This document shows positions 1 to 9,005 of a stretch of DNA of 64,000 nt, in pieces (position 1 is the first letter of the stretch; the number at the start of each line of letters is the position of its first letter). The notes below the pieces were generated by a model that did not search any database, was not told the origin of the DNA, and worked only from the letters and a program-made list of their open reading frames with translations. Made by a program: the position numbers and the translations under genes. The stretch spans positions 1 through 64,000 of the forward strand of contig NZ_JAUEQY010000026.1 in assembly GCF_030406325.1 (NCBI RefSeq), read 5' to 3'. The stretch comes from Actinomadura sp. DC4. Its GTDB lineage: Bacteria; Actinomycetota; Actinomycetes; Streptosporangiales; Streptosporangiaceae.

Positions 1-2141
1 GCCGCTCACTCGGCGTCCACCTCCTCCTCGCCTCACAACGCATCGACGACGGCCGCATGCACAAACTCGAAAGCCACCTGTCCTACCGCATCGGGCTACG
101 CACCTTCTCCGCCATGGAAAGCCGGTCGGTGATCGGCGTACCCGACGCGTACCAGCTGCCCAACGCCCCCGGCAACGGCTACATGCGCTCCGACGTCGCC
201 ACCCTCATGCGGTTCAAGGCCGCGTACGTCTCCGGGCGCTACCGGCGGCGCACCGCCGAGCAGCGGCAGGAGGAGGTCCGCCGCCAGGTCGTGCCGTTCA
301 GCGCCTCGCACGTGGCGGTGCCGGACATCGCGCTCGCGACCGAACCCGAGCCCGCCGTCACGGCGGCGATCACCGGAGGCGAGGACCAGGTCGAGACCCT
401 GCTGCAGGTGGCGGTCGGGCGGCTGCGCGACGCCGGTCCGCCGGCGCACCAGGTGTGGCTCCCGCCGCTCGCCGACCCGCCCACACTGGACCAGGTGCTC
501 CCGCCGCTCGTACCCGACCCCGTCCTCGGCCTGACGCCGGCGACCTGGCCGGGGCGCGGTCGCCTGATCGTGCCGGTCGCGGTGGTCGACAAGCCGTATC
601 TGCAGGTACGCGACCTGATGATGGCCGACCTGTCCGGCGTCGGCGGCCACGTCGGCATCGCCGGCGGTACCCAGTCCGGCAAGAGCACGCTGCTGCGCAC
701 CCTCATCTCCGTGCTCACGCTCACGCACACGCCGGCCGAGGTGCAGTTCTACTGCGTCGACCTCGGCGGCGGCACCCTGGCGACGCTCGGCGAGCTGCCG
801 CACGTCGGCGGGATCGCGGGCCGGATGGACGTCGAGCGGATCAGCCGGACGATCGCCGAGGTGCAGGCCGTGCTGAGCCGGCGCGAACGCCTCTTCGCCG
901 AAGAGGGGATCGAGAACATGGCCGCGTACCGCGAGCTGCGGCGCGCGGGCCGGTTCCCCGACGACCCGCACGGCGACGTCTTCCTCGTCGTCGACGGCTG
1001 GGCCTCACTGCGCGCCGACTTCGAGGAGCACGACGCGCCGATCCGGCAGCTCGCCGCCCGCGGGCTGACGTACGGCGTGCACCTGATGCTCAGCTCGGGC
1101 CGCTGGTCCGACATCCCGAGCGCGCTGCGCGACCAGCTCGGCACGCGTCTGGAGCTCCGGCTCGGCGACTCGATCGACTCGGTGATCGACATGCGTGCGG
1201 CGGCGCGCGTGCCGCGTGCCCCGGGCAGCGGGCTCACGATGGACAAGATGAACTTCCTGGCCGCCATCCCGCGCATCGACGGCCGCTCCCGTACCGATGA
1301 CCTGGCGACCGCGACGCGCACGATGGCCGAGAGCGTGGCCGACTGCTGGGACGGGCCGGTCGCCCCGCCCGTACGCATGCTGCCCGCGGTGCTCCCGGCC
1401 GAACGCCTGCCCGACCCGGGCGGGCGGATGCGCGTGGCGCTCGGCTGGGGCGAGGCCGACCTCGCGCCGGTCTGGCACGACTTCGACACCCAGCCCCACC
1501 TGACCGTGCTCGGCGACACCCAGAGCGGCAAGACCGGCGTGCTGCGCCTGATCGCCCAGGCGGTGCCGCGCGCGTACCAGCCGGGCGAGGCCGAGGTCGT
1601 CCTCATCGACTCGCGGCGCGCGCTGCTGGAGGTCGTGCCGGAGGAGTACCGCCTCGGGTTCGCGTTCTCCTCCACGGCGGCGACCGAGATCGTCAACGGC
1701 CTGGCGACCCGGCTGCGCGACCGGATGCCCGGCGCGGACGTGACGCCGGCGCAGCTCGCCCGGCGCGACTGGTGGTCCGGCCCGGACGTGTACATCTTCG
1801 TGGACGACTACGACCTGCTGACCGGCGCGATGGGCGGCCCGCTGAACGCCCTCATCGACCTGCTGCCGCAGGCCGCCGACATCGGGCTGCACGTGATCCT
1901 GGCCCGGAGCGCGGCCGGCTCGGGCCGCCTCTCGATGGACGCGGTCGTACGGCGGCTGCAGGAGTCCAACACGCCCGACCTGGCGCTGTCCTGCCCGCCG
2001 AACGAGATGCCGTTGCTCAACGGCATGCGCCCCCGGCAGTTCCCGCCCGGCCGCGGCCTCGTGGTCACCCGCCGAGGCGCTACCCAGCTCCAGGTCGGCT
2101 GGCTCCCCCCGGCCGACCCCGAGACCGGAGCCGGCCGATGA
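1..2141 (+). CDS. eccC: EccC-type FtsK/SpoIIIE ATPase of type VII secretion, C-terminal part (5' end outside window)
   Basis: The reading frame is open from base 3, so the gene starts upstream; the ATG at 57 is internal. The first residues (LGVHLLLASQR, then LESHLSYRIGLRTFSA) match the end of EccC ATPase domain 1. Two more FtsK-like domains follow. Domain 2 has Walker A GGTQSGKST near bases 664-690 and Walker B DVFLVVDG. Domain 3 has Walker A GDTQSGKTG near 1512-1538 and Walker B DVYIFVDDYD. EccC is the motor and substrate receptor of the ESX membrane complex; domains 2 and 3 normally recognise the EsxB-type signal. Both Walker A lysines are present here, unlike in the paralogue at 19872. The stop overlaps the next ATG (ATGA). 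Confidence 0.93.
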   Translation, partial: RSLGVHLLLASQRIDDGRMHKLESHLSYRIGLRTFSAMESRSVIGVPDAYQLPNAPGNGYMRSDVATLMRFKAAYVSGRYRRRTAEQRQEEVRRQVVPFSASHVAVPDIALATEPEPAVTAAITGGEDQVETLLQVAVGRLRDAGPPAHQVWLPPLADPPTLDQVLPPLVPDPVLGLTPATWPGRGRLIVPVAVVDKPYLQVRDLMMADLSGVGGHVGIAGGTQSGKSTLLRTLISVLTLTHTPAEVQFYCVDLGGGTLATLGELPHVGGIAGRMDVERISRTIAEVQAVLSRRERLFAEEGIENMAAYRELRRAGRFPDDPHGDVFLVVDGWASLRADFEEHDAPIRQLAARGLTYGVHLMLSSGRWSDIPSALRDQLGTRLELRLGDSIDSVIDMRAAARVPRAPGSGLTMDKMNFLAAIPRIDGRSRTDDLATATRTMAESVADCWDGPVAPPVRMLPAVLPAERLPDPGGRMRVALGWGEADLAPVWHDFDTQPHLTVLGDTQSGKTGVLRLIAQAVPRAYQPGEAEVVLIDSRRALLEVVPEEYRLGFAFSSTAATEIVNGLATRLRDRMPGADVTPAQLARRDWWSGPDVYIFVDDYDLLTGAMGGPLNALIDLLPQAADIGLHVILARSAAGSGRLSMDAVVRRLQESNTPDLALSCPPNEMPLLNGMRPRQFPPGRGLVVTRRGATQLQVGWLPPADPETGAGR

Positions 2142-2260
2142 ACCCCACGACGACCACCGGAGACCTGCGTGCGGACGGCGCGCCGCCCACGGCGGCCGTC
2201 ACCGGCACCCGCCGGAGCCCGGCGGGCGCACCGCTCTCCGCACCTGGGAGCCATCGATGA
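2138..2260 (+). CDS. Possible 40-aa protein coupled between eccC and the mycosin gene
   Basis: A 40-codon frame begins at the ATG that overlaps the eccC stop (ATGA, 2138-2141) and ends at a TGA that overlaps the next ATG (ATGA, 2257-2260). The product is rich in Thr, Pro, Ala and Arg, with no predicted domain, signal or membrane segment. CCGGAG lies just before the start. The double coupling and high G/C at third positions argue that it is translated, perhaps only to pass ribosomes to the mycosin gene. It could also be a chance frame in a 115-bp gap. I do not recognise the protein. Confidence 0.35.
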   Translation: MNPTTTTGDLRADGAPPTAAVTGTRRSPAGAPLSAPGSHR

Positions 2261-3441
2261 GCGCCGTGCGACGGCTCGCGGCGATGCTCGCGGGGACCGC
2301 GCTGGCGGGTGCGCCGTTGCTCGGCGGGACACCGGCCTCGGCGGCGGGCGAGCAGAAGTGCGCCGCGCCGGCCAGGACCGTCGTACGGGACGCGCCCTGG
2401 GCGCAGCGGGCGCTCGGGCCGGACCGGGCCTGGGTGCTCACGCGGGGCGGTGGGCTCGTCGTCGGCGTGGTCGACACCGGCGTGAGCGCGGCGTCCCCCG
2501 CGTTGGCCGGGGCGGTGCTGCCCGGACGCGACGTCGCCACGAACCGCGCCGCGAACACCGACTGCCGCGGGCACGGCACGTTCGTCGCCGGGCTCCTGGC
2601 GGCGCGGCCGATGGACGGCCGCGGCCTGGTCGGGATCGCGCCCGCGGCTCGCGTGCTGCCGATCCGCGTCTCCCCCGATGAGAAGCAGGTCGACGCCGGC
2701 CGGCTCGCGGCCGGTATCCGGGCCGCCGTGGACGGCGGGGCGCGGGTCGTCGCGGTGGCCGTCGGCGTGGCGACCGCGCCGCCGGCCCTGCGGGCGGCGG
2801 TCACCCACGCCCACGACCGTGACGTGGTCGTCGTCGCCTCGACCGACGCGCCCGACGCGATCTCCTCCGACAGCGGCGGATCGGTCTTCCCTGCCGACCT
2901 GCCCGGTGTGATCGCGGTCGCCTCGATCCAGTCCGACGGGAGGCCGGCGTCGAGCGGCGCCGGCGCGTCGCCGGCGATCGCCGCGCCGGGCGCCGGTCTG
3001 GTGAGCGTCGCCCCGCAGGGGAACGGGAATGTCACCGCGTCCGGTGGCGGTGTGGCGGTCGCGTTCGTCGCCGGGGCGGCCGCGCTCGTACGCGACTACC
3101 GGCCCACGCTCAAGGCCGACGAGGTACTGCACCGCCTGGAGGCGACCGCCGACCATCCGACCGGGCGCCTCCCCGACCCGCAGCTCGGCTACGGCATGGT
3201 CGACCCGGTCGCGGCCGTGACGACCGCGCTGCCGGAGGAGTCCGGCGAGGCCGCGCCGAAGCCGCAGGCCAGGCCGGTGAAGATCGTCATTCCGGCGCCG
3301 AAGGACCGCAGCGGCGAGCACCTCGCGCTCGTCGCCTCGGCCGCGGTGGCCGGGGCCGCGGCCCTGGGCGGTCTGGTCGTCGCGACGGTCCGGCGCGGCC
3401 GGCAACGTGGCTGGCGGCCAGGGGGTGCCGAAGGCGGCTGA
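2257..3441 (+). CDS. mycP: Mycosin-like subtilase of type VII secretion lacking the catalytic serine
   Basis: A 394-aa protein with GGGAG seven bases before the ATG. It has an N-terminal signal sequence (hydrophobic to about residue 28), a subtilisin-fold domain, and a C-terminal membrane segment near residues 348-368 followed by a basic tail, which is the mycosin layout. Asp73 (VVDTGVS) and His106 (GHGTFVAG) of the triad are present. The serine block, normally SGTS-x-A-x-P-x-VAG, reads SGGGVAVAFVAG, so the nucleophile position is Gly265 (codon GGT at 3049-3051). The oxyanion-hole GN also appears replaced (ASTD, Asp197). It is therefore probably a non-catalytic structural mycosin; MycP is known to stabilise the ESX complex independently of proteolysis. 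Confidence 0.85.
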   Translation: MSAVRRLAAMLAGTALAGAPLLGGTPASAAGEQKCAAPARTVVRDAPWAQRALGPDRAWVLTRGGGLVVGVVDTGVSAASPALAGAVLPGRDVATNRAANTDCRGHGTFVAGLLAARPMDGRGLVGIAPAARVLPIRVSPDEKQVDAGRLAAGIRAAVDGGARVVAVAVGVATAPPALRAAVTHAHDRDVVVVASTDAPDAISSDSGGSVFPADLPGVIAVASIQSDGRPASSGAGASPAIAAPGAGLVSVAPQGNGNVTASGGGVAVAFVAGAAALVRDYRPTLKADEVLHRLEATADHPTGRLPDPQLGYGMVDPVAAVTTALPEESGEAAPKPQARPVKIVIPAPKDRSGEHLALVASAAVAGAAALGGLVVATVRRGRQRGWRPGGAEGG

Positions 3442-3512
3442 GCGGTCTTGGAGATACGGACCAGCTCTAACCGGAGTTAGAACCCGGCATCGAAGTACCG
3501 GTTTCGCCACAG

Positions 3513-3551
3513 GAGCCGGGCCACCCGCGAGCGGCGGGATCGGCCCGGCTC
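3513..3551 (+). terminator. Hairpin terminator after the mycosin gene
   Basis: Ten-base perfect arms GAGCCGGGCC (3513-3522) and GGCCCGGCTC (3542-3551) enclose a 19-base loop and are followed by TTCGTTCTC. There is no long U tract, as is common in high-GC actinomycetes. It would end the eccC-mycosin transcript. Confidence 0.6.
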
Positions 3552-3765
3552 TTCGTTCTCGGCCGGAGGCGACGGCCGGCCGCCTCGCCCGTACGGTCGC
3601 GGTTTCCGCACGTCACGGCGGAGAAGAAGCGAATGCGTGCCCGTACTGAACCGGCCGGCCCACCGCAGCCGTACCAGCCGCTGGCGGGCCGGAGTCCGGC
3701 GATACGGGGGGCGCTTCGTGCTACCAATCTGTTACGACCGATAAAAGTTTGTCGCACAACATCGC

Positions 3766-3793
3766 TTGACTCACTAGTGCTCGCCCGTACTCT
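3766..3793 (+). promoter_or_regulatory. Promoter of the LAL regulator gene
   Basis: TTGACT (3766-3771) and TACTCT (3788-3793) are separated by 16 bases within an AT-richer island. The predicted start point near 3800 leaves a leader of about 45 bases ahead of the GTG at 3847. Confidence 0.5.
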
Positions 3794-3846
3794 GTGTTGG
3801 AGTTCGGTATGAGATATTGGTAAAACCACATCGAACGGAGCGTCTC

Positions 3847-6753
3847 GTGACTGTCTCCTCTCCGTCCGGCTCCCCTATCGGCCGTGACGACGAACTGGAC
3901 CGGCTCCGCCATCTGCTGCATGACGCGATGGACGGCGCGGGCCGTTCGGTGTGGATCGAGGGTGAGCCGGGCATCGGCAAGTCGGCGCTGCTGGAGTCGT
4001 TCCTGAACGAGGCCGCGGCCCTCGGCTGCCGGATCCGGGTCGCCACCGCGGAGGAGTTCGGCCGCCGGCTGCCCTTGCACGCGATGCTGGACTGTCTCGG
4101 CGCCGAGCCGGGATCCGGCGATCCGGAGCTGGGCGAGATCGCCGCCCTGCTGTCGTGCGACGGCGCCACCGGACGCCCGCCCGACCCGGTCGCGGTGGCG
4201 GCGGAGCGACTGCTCAGCCTGGTGGACCGGCTCAGCACCGACGAACCCCTGATCGTCGCCGTGGACGACCTGCAGTGGGCCGATGAGGCCAGCATCCTGC
4301 TGCTGCACCGGCTGAACCGGCTCGCCCAGCGCAGGCCGCTCCTGGTCATCGGCGCGTGCCGCCCCGTACCCCGGCGCTCGGACCTCGTCACGCTGAAGCG
4401 CGGCCTGGCCCACGCCGGCGCCGAGGTCATCACCCTCGCGCCGTTGCCGCCGTCCGCCGTGACCCGCCTGACCACCCAGCTCACCGCCGAACTCACCGGC
4501 GCCCACCTGCTCGGCGTACGGCTGCGCCGCGCCGCCGAGCTCGCCGGCGGCAACCCCGCGTACCTGCGGGAGATGGTCGACACCCTGATCCGCGAGGACC
4601 GCGTACGGCGGCAGGAGGACACCGCGGAGCTCACCGGCGAGGCCGGTACGGGACTCCCCCGCGCGCTGACCGACGCGATCTCCGACCGGCTCGGCTTCCT
4701 GTCCGCCGACACGACCGACCTGCTGCGGTCGGCGACCCTTCTGGGCTCGGCGTTCTCCGTCACCGACCTCGGCGCGATCGTCGGCCGGTCCGCGCTGGAG
4801 CTGACCGCGGCCCTCGAAGAGGCCACCGCAGCGGGCGTGCTCACCGAGTCGGAGGTGCTCCTGGCGTTCCGGCACACGCTGATCCGCCAGGCCCTGTACG
4901 AGCGGTCGCCCGCCGGGCTGAGGCTCGCGTTGCATCTGCAGGCCGCACGCGCACTCGCCGACGCGGGGCTGGCCGTCGAGCGGGTGGCCGAGCAGCTGCT
5001 CGCCGCGCTGCGCGGCCCCGACGCCGTACCCGTCGTGGACGGCTGGACCGTCGACTGGCTGCTCAGGGCGGGCCGGCGGCTGGTGACCCGCGCGCCGGAG
5101 GACGCCGCGGAGCTCCTGCGGCTGGCCGTCGCGTACCTGCCCTCGGACGATCCCCGCCGGGAGTCTCTCGAGGTCATCCTGGCCCCCGCACTCGTCCTGC
5201 TCGGCCAGCGCGGCGAGGCGATCCGGCTCGTCGAGAAGGTGCTGGCCGCCACCGTCGACCCGGCGCGGGCGGCCGAGATGAGCTGGACCGCCGGCTGGGC
5301 GATGACCGACGACCACCGCCACGAGGCGGCGCTGGCCGTGCTCGGCCGCGCGCTGCAGGTACCCGGCCTGGACGACGTCTGGTCCGCGCGCCTGCACGCG
5401 ATGCTGGCACGTGCCGCCATCGCCGACGGCGACCTCACCCAGGCCGAGGCCGCCACCCGGCTCGCGCTGGCCGAGGCCGACCGGTCCGGCGACCGGCAGG
5501 CCGCCGCCGGAGCGCTGAACGCCGCCGGCATCCTCGCCACCCACCACGGCGACCTGGACGCCGCGGCCGTACGGTTCGGCCACGCGCTGGCCATCGCCGA
5601 GCAGTGCGACGATCCGGAGACCCACGAGCTGCGGCTACGGCTGCGGCAAAGCCGCGCGTACGTCCTGCTCGCCCAGGAGCGCCACGCCGACGCCGACCTC
5701 GCGGCACGCGAGCTCCTCGCCGAGGCCGAGCGCAGCGCGTCGCCGCCGCGGCTCGCCTGCGCCCGGATCCTCATCGCCGAGGTGCACTACCACGCCGGCC
5801 GGTGGACCGAGGCGGTCGCGCAGCTCGACGCCGCGGCCGCGTCGGACGACCTGATCCCCGCCGCCGACCGGCAGTGGCTGCACGGCCTGGCCGCGGTGAT
5901 CGCGGTCCACCGCGACGACCAGGCGACCGCCGAGGCACACCTGAGCGCGGTACCGGCCGTGGCGACGGTCTACGCCGGCGCGCAGTACGTACCGCTGGCC
6001 CGCGCGCTGCTGGCCGAGCGGCGCGACCTGACCGACGAGGCGCTGTCCATCCTCACCGGCCTGCTCGACCGCACGGGCGTACGCCCCGCGTACCACCGGC
6101 ACATCTGGCTGCCCACACTGCTGAGGCTGGCCCTGGGCGACGGGAACGCCGAGCTGGCGCGCGCGGTCGCCACGGCCGGCTCGGCGGTTTCGACGGACCG
6201 GCCGACCTCCAGCCTGGCCGCGGTGGCCCGGCACTGCGCGGGCCTTCTCGAGTCCGACCACGTCACGCTCACCCTGGCCGCCGACGCGTACCGCGCGGCG
6301 GGCCGCCCGCTGCACCTGGCGCAGACCCTTGAGGACACCGCGGTCGTGCTCGCCGAACGCGGCGACGCGCGCGCGGCGCGCGCCGCGCACGCCGAGGCGG
6401 CGGAGCTGTACACCGGCCTGGGCGCCACCTGGGACCTCCTGCGCGCCGACACCCGGCTCCGCCGGCACGGCGTACAGCGGAGACGCGGCCCACGCCGCCG
6501 CGCGGTCACGGGCTGGGACGCCCTGACGCCGGCCGAACTCACGGTCGCCCGCCTGGTCGCCGAGGGACGGCCGAACCCCGACATCGCCGCCAACCTGTTC
6601 GTCTCCCGGCGTACGGTCGAGGTGCACGTGTCCCACATCCTGGCCAAGCTGGGCGTACGGTCCCGCGTGGAGATCGCCCGCGAGGCGGCACGGAGATTCG
6701 CCGCCGCGATGGAGGAACACGCCCTCTCGGTACCCTCCGCCCGCGCCGGCTGA
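3847..6753 (+). CDS. LAL-type LuxR family transcriptional regulator
   Basis: A 968-aa regulator of the large ATP-binding LuxR class. An AAA domain carries Walker A GEPGIGKS (residues 39-46) and Walker B LIVAVDDLQWAD (about 136-147). A long helical TPR-like middle follows, and a C-terminal LuxR helix-turn-helix starts near residue 890 (LTPAELTVARLVAEG, then SRRTVEVHVSHILAKL). The GTG at 3847 is chosen because GGAG lies six bases upstream; a TTG at 3817 would add ten residues without a ribosome site. Such proteins activate genes in response to an inducer bound by the middle part. It has its own promoter, is followed by a convergent DeoR gene, and its target cannot be told from the sequence. Confidence 0.9.
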   Translation: MTVSSPSGSPIGRDDELDRLRHLLHDAMDGAGRSVWIEGEPGIGKSALLESFLNEAAALGCRIRVATAEEFGRRLPLHAMLDCLGAEPGSGDPELGEIAALLSCDGATGRPPDPVAVAAERLLSLVDRLSTDEPLIVAVDDLQWADEASILLLHRLNRLAQRRPLLVIGACRPVPRRSDLVTLKRGLAHAGAEVITLAPLPPSAVTRLTTQLTAELTGAHLLGVRLRRAAELAGGNPAYLREMVDTLIREDRVRRQEDTAELTGEAGTGLPRALTDAISDRLGFLSADTTDLLRSATLLGSAFSVTDLGAIVGRSALELTAALEEATAAGVLTESEVLLAFRHTLIRQALYERSPAGLRLALHLQAARALADAGLAVERVAEQLLAALRGPDAVPVVDGWTVDWLLRAGRRLVTRAPEDAAELLRLAVAYLPSDDPRRESLEVILAPALVLLGQRGEAIRLVEKVLAATVDPARAAEMSWTAGWAMTDDHRHEAALAVLGRALQVPGLDDVWSARLHAMLARAAIADGDLTQAEAATRLALAEADRSGDRQAAAGALNAAGILATHHGDLDAAAVRFGHALAIAEQCDDPETHELRLRLRQSRAYVLLAQERHADADLAARELLAEAERSASPPRLACARILIAEVHYHAGRWTEAVAQLDAAAASDDLIPAADRQWLHGLAAVIAVHRDDQATAEAHLSAVPAVATVYAGAQYVPLARALLAERRDLTDEALSILTGLLDRTGVRPAYHRHIWLPTLLRLALGDGNAELARAVATAGSAVSTDRPTSSLAAVARHCAGLLESDHVTLTLAADAYRAAGRPLHLAQTLEDTAVVLAERGDARAARAAHAEAAELYTGLGATWDLLRADTRLRRHGVQRRRGPRRRAVTGWDALTPAELTVARLVAEGRPNPDIAANLFVSRRTVEVHVSHILAKLGVRSRVEIAREAARRFAAAMEEHALSVPSARAG

Positions 6754-6994
6754 GTCACGGTCAGACGCGAAGAACGCGAGGGCCCCCGGGACCGGAGGAC
6801 GGCGCGGGACGCGACCGGCCTGAGAGCGCGACGAGCCCAGGGCGTCGGAACGCGAGGTCCGCGGGGTCCGCGCCGGCCGGGCGTATCGTCCCCGGGGTGC
6901 GGATCAGCTGCGACGCCGCACGAAGGTTCGCCACCGAGGTGGCGGGGAACACCCCGCCCAACTGCCCCACCTGGGCCGACTTCGACGGGGCGCG

Positions 6995-7756
6995 TCAGGC
7001 GCGAAGGACGCGGGGGCCCGCCAGGCCGATCGCGGCGGCGGCGCCGTCGTCCAGGCCGGCATCGGTGACCAGCAGATCGACGTCGGCCAGCGACCCGAAA
7101 CGGGCCAGGGAGTCGTTGCCGACCTTCGTGTGGTCGGCCAGCAGGATGGAGCGCCGGGCCGCGCCCATCATCGCGGCCTTCACCGAGGCCTCGCCGGGGT
7201 CGGGCGTGGTCAACCCGCGTTCCAGGGACAGCCCTCCGGCGCCCATGAAGGCCGCGTCGACGTACATCTGCGACAGCGGCTGCAGCAGCCAGTCGTCGAC
7301 CGTGGCGAACGTGCTGCGGCGGATGCGGCCGCCCAGCAGGATCACGGTGAGATTCGCGCGGGGGGCCAGGAGCACGGCGAGCGGCAGGGAGTTCACGATG
7401 ACGGTGAGCTCGCGGTCCGCGGGAAGGATCTCGGCGAGCCGTCCCGTGGTCGAGCCGGCGTCGACGATGATCGCGCCCTCGTTCGGGACCTCCGCCAGAG
7501 CGGTCTTGGCGATGCGCTCTTTCTCTGTGGTCATGAGGGAGTCGCGCGCCGAGAGCGCCGGGTCGACCGGAGGCCGGCCCACGGCGACGGCCCCGCCGTA
7601 CACACGCCGTACGGTGCCCGCACGCTCGAGGACTGTCAGATCGCGCCGGATCGTCTCGCTGGTGACCGCGAACTCGTCGGCGAGGTTCATCACGTCGACG
7701 CGCCCGTCCGCACGAGCGCGTCTGAGGATCTCCTGCTGGCGCTCCTCCGCTTGCAT
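6995..7756 (-). CDS. DeoR family transcriptional regulator
   Basis: A 253-aa repressor with an N-terminal DeoR winged helix (RQQEILRRARADGRVDV, then VTSETIRRDLTVLE) and a C-terminal sugar-phosphate sensor domain containing IVDAGSTTGRLAE and LLADHTKVG, typical of DeoRC effector binding. Members of this family repress sugar, polyol or nucleoside genes and respond to a phosphorylated sugar. No such operon adjoins it, so the target is unknown. An 8-bp inverted repeat just upstream (7761-7790) suggests autoregulation. Confidence 0.9.
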   Translation of the reverse strand: MQAEERQQEILRRARADGRVDVMNLADEFAVTSETIRRDLTVLERAGTVRRVYGGAVAVGRPPVDPALSARDSLMTTEKERIAKTALAEVPNEGAIIVDAGSTTGRLAEILPADRELTVIVNSLPLAVLLAPRANLTVILLGGRIRRSTFATVDDWLLQPLSQMYVDAAFMGAGGLSLERGLTTPDPGEASVKAAMMGAARRSILLADHTKVGNDSLARFGSLADVDLLVTDAGLDDGAAAAIGLAGPRVLRA

Positions 7757-7760
7757 GGTG

Positions 7761-7790
7761 TGGTTTCACCACCATTCACTGTTGAAACCA
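7761..7790 (-). promoter_or_regulatory. Inverted repeat upstream of the DeoR gene, candidate operator
   Basis: Perfect arms TGGTTTCA (7761-7768) and TGAAACCA (7783-7790) with a 14-base spacer lie 4-34 bases before the deoR-family start codon, where an autorepressor would bind. Confidence 0.5.
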
Positions 7791-7908
7791 TCATCCACGC
7801 CGAAGGGGGAAGCGGTCAAATCTCTGCCCGTCCTCCGGAGCGCGGGTAAGCGCTATCCACCCAGGTCAGACCGGTAGGTGGCCACCTGCAGCCACCGGCG
7901 CGCCGCAC

Positions 7909-8799
7909 TCACCCATCCGCGCCGGCCGCCCCTTCCACGGTTGCACCCGGCGCAGAGGGAGCCGTGCGCGGCGTGGCCGGAGCCGGGCGTCCGGCCGGTG
8001 GACGCGTGCTCGCGCGCACCCCCACGACGTCCCCCGACACGACCGACCCGCCTCCGGCAACCGGCGCCGGCCGTACACGCGGCCTACCGGGCATCCGCGC
8101 CACCTGGCGTTCCCGGGCGCCCGTGCCCGTCAGCACGAGTTCGACGTCCGCCCCCTCCCCCGGTACGGCCGAGCCGGCGCGGACCGGGAAGTAGACGACG
8201 CTCTGGCCGCCGGGGTCCAGCGGGGGCACGACGACCGCGCGGCCGTACGTCTCCTGTCCGGTCGTCCGCAGCGCCGACGGCTCCCAGTCCTCCTCGACCA
8301 CGACGCCGCCCCGCGCCAGCGCGTCACGGCTCGCGTCGGTGACGTCGAGGACCGTTTCGTAGCCGAAGGCGCGGTAGCCGGAGTTGCGTACGGGGACGGC
8401 CAGGTACCGCGCCCCGTCGTCGCGCAGGTTCTCGCCGACCAGGCACGGCGCGGCGGTCACCTCGAAGGTCGCTCCGACGAAGTCGAGCAGCAGCACCAGG
8501 TCGTTCGGGTGTGAGTCGCCCGGCCAGTAGTGGTCCTTGGACGCCACGATCCGCGACGCGCGGCCGTCGCGGTCCTTCACCGGGTCCGCGTGGACGTACT
8601 CGCTCGTCTGCCAGCCCCGCCCCCAGTCGTGCTCGACACCGAGGCTCCAGCGCTCGCCGCTCATCGTCTCCGAGGCTCCCACGACGCCGGGCACGATGCC
8701 CTGCGCCGCCCCCGTGACGACGACGCGCTGGGCCCAGTCGGAGTCCTTGCGGATGACCGTGACACGCCAGCTTCCCTGCAGGACGACGCTCCTGCTCAT
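7909..8799 (-). CDS. Conserved-looking hypothetical protein with proline/alanine-rich tail
   Basis: A 296-aa protein of unknown function. The ATG at 8799 has GGTGAG upstream; earlier in-frame starts lack a ribosome site. Residues 1-230 look like a beta-rich folded region (for example VVLQGSWRVTVIRKDSDW and QSVVYFPVRAGS); the last 60 residues are Pro/Ala/Arg-rich and probably disordered. No signal peptide or membrane segment. It diverges from the ECF sigma gene at 9006 and shares the region with the lectin and AAA+ genes, so it may belong to the same island. No family was recognised. Confidence 0.7.
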   Translation of the reverse strand: MSRSVVLQGSWRVTVIRKDSDWAQRVVVTGAAQGIVPGVVGASETMSGERWSLGVEHDWGRGWQTSEYVHADPVKDRDGRASRIVASKDHYWPGDSHPNDLVLLLDFVGATFEVTAAPCLVGENLRDDGARYLAVPVRNSGYRAFGYETVLDVTDASRDALARGGVVVEEDWEPSALRTTGQETYGRAVVVPPLDPGGQSVVYFPVRAGSAVPGEGADVELVLTGTGARERQVARMPGRPRVRPAPVAGGGSVVSGDVVGVRASTRPPAGRPAPATPRTAPSAPGATVEGAAGADG

Positions 8800-9005
8800 A
8801 CCTATCTCACCCGCCTGGGAAAGGGCACACGTACGTACGGTCCGGCGGCCGCGCCATGTGGCACGCCCTGAATACGTGAGCTCACCGATGTAACAGATTC
8901 GCCGTCGGCGCATCGTGGAATGTGCTGCCGCTTCCCGGCTCCACACCGAAATCGGCGAGCGCGGCACCACTCGGCGTTGAAATGAACTAGGAGAGGCCCG
9001 GATAT

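Larger units (their letters stand above)
3442..3846 (+). other. 405-bp intergenic region between mycosin and LuxR genes
   Basis: No convincing gene. It holds a small hairpin (TCTAAC / GTTAGA arms, 3466-3481), a strong GC hairpin at 3513-3551, and an AT-richer stretch (3725-3800) with a promoter for the LuxR gene. Short frames here lack coding character. Confidence 0.6.

Noticed and set aside
57-59. ATG at 57 as the start of eccC
   Set aside because: The upstream codons 3-56 continue EccC homology (LGVHLLLASQR), so the start is outside the window.
96-971. Long open frames antisense to eccC and to most other genes
   Set aside because: High G+C makes long frames on the opposite strand common; these have Arg/Ala/Pro-rich products, poor third-position bias and no ribosome sites.
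3407-3649. 80-aa plus-strand frame after the mycosin gene
   Set aside because: It runs through the terminator hairpin and lacks coding bias.
6761-6970. Possible 69-aa gene on the minus strand
   Set aside because: No ribosome site or domain; it shares only a short end with the DeoR gene and is better read as spacer.
7866-8078. 70-aa minus-strand frame overlapping the hypothetical gene at 7909
   Set aside because: It lies in another frame of the Pro/Ala-rich tail and has no ribosome site.
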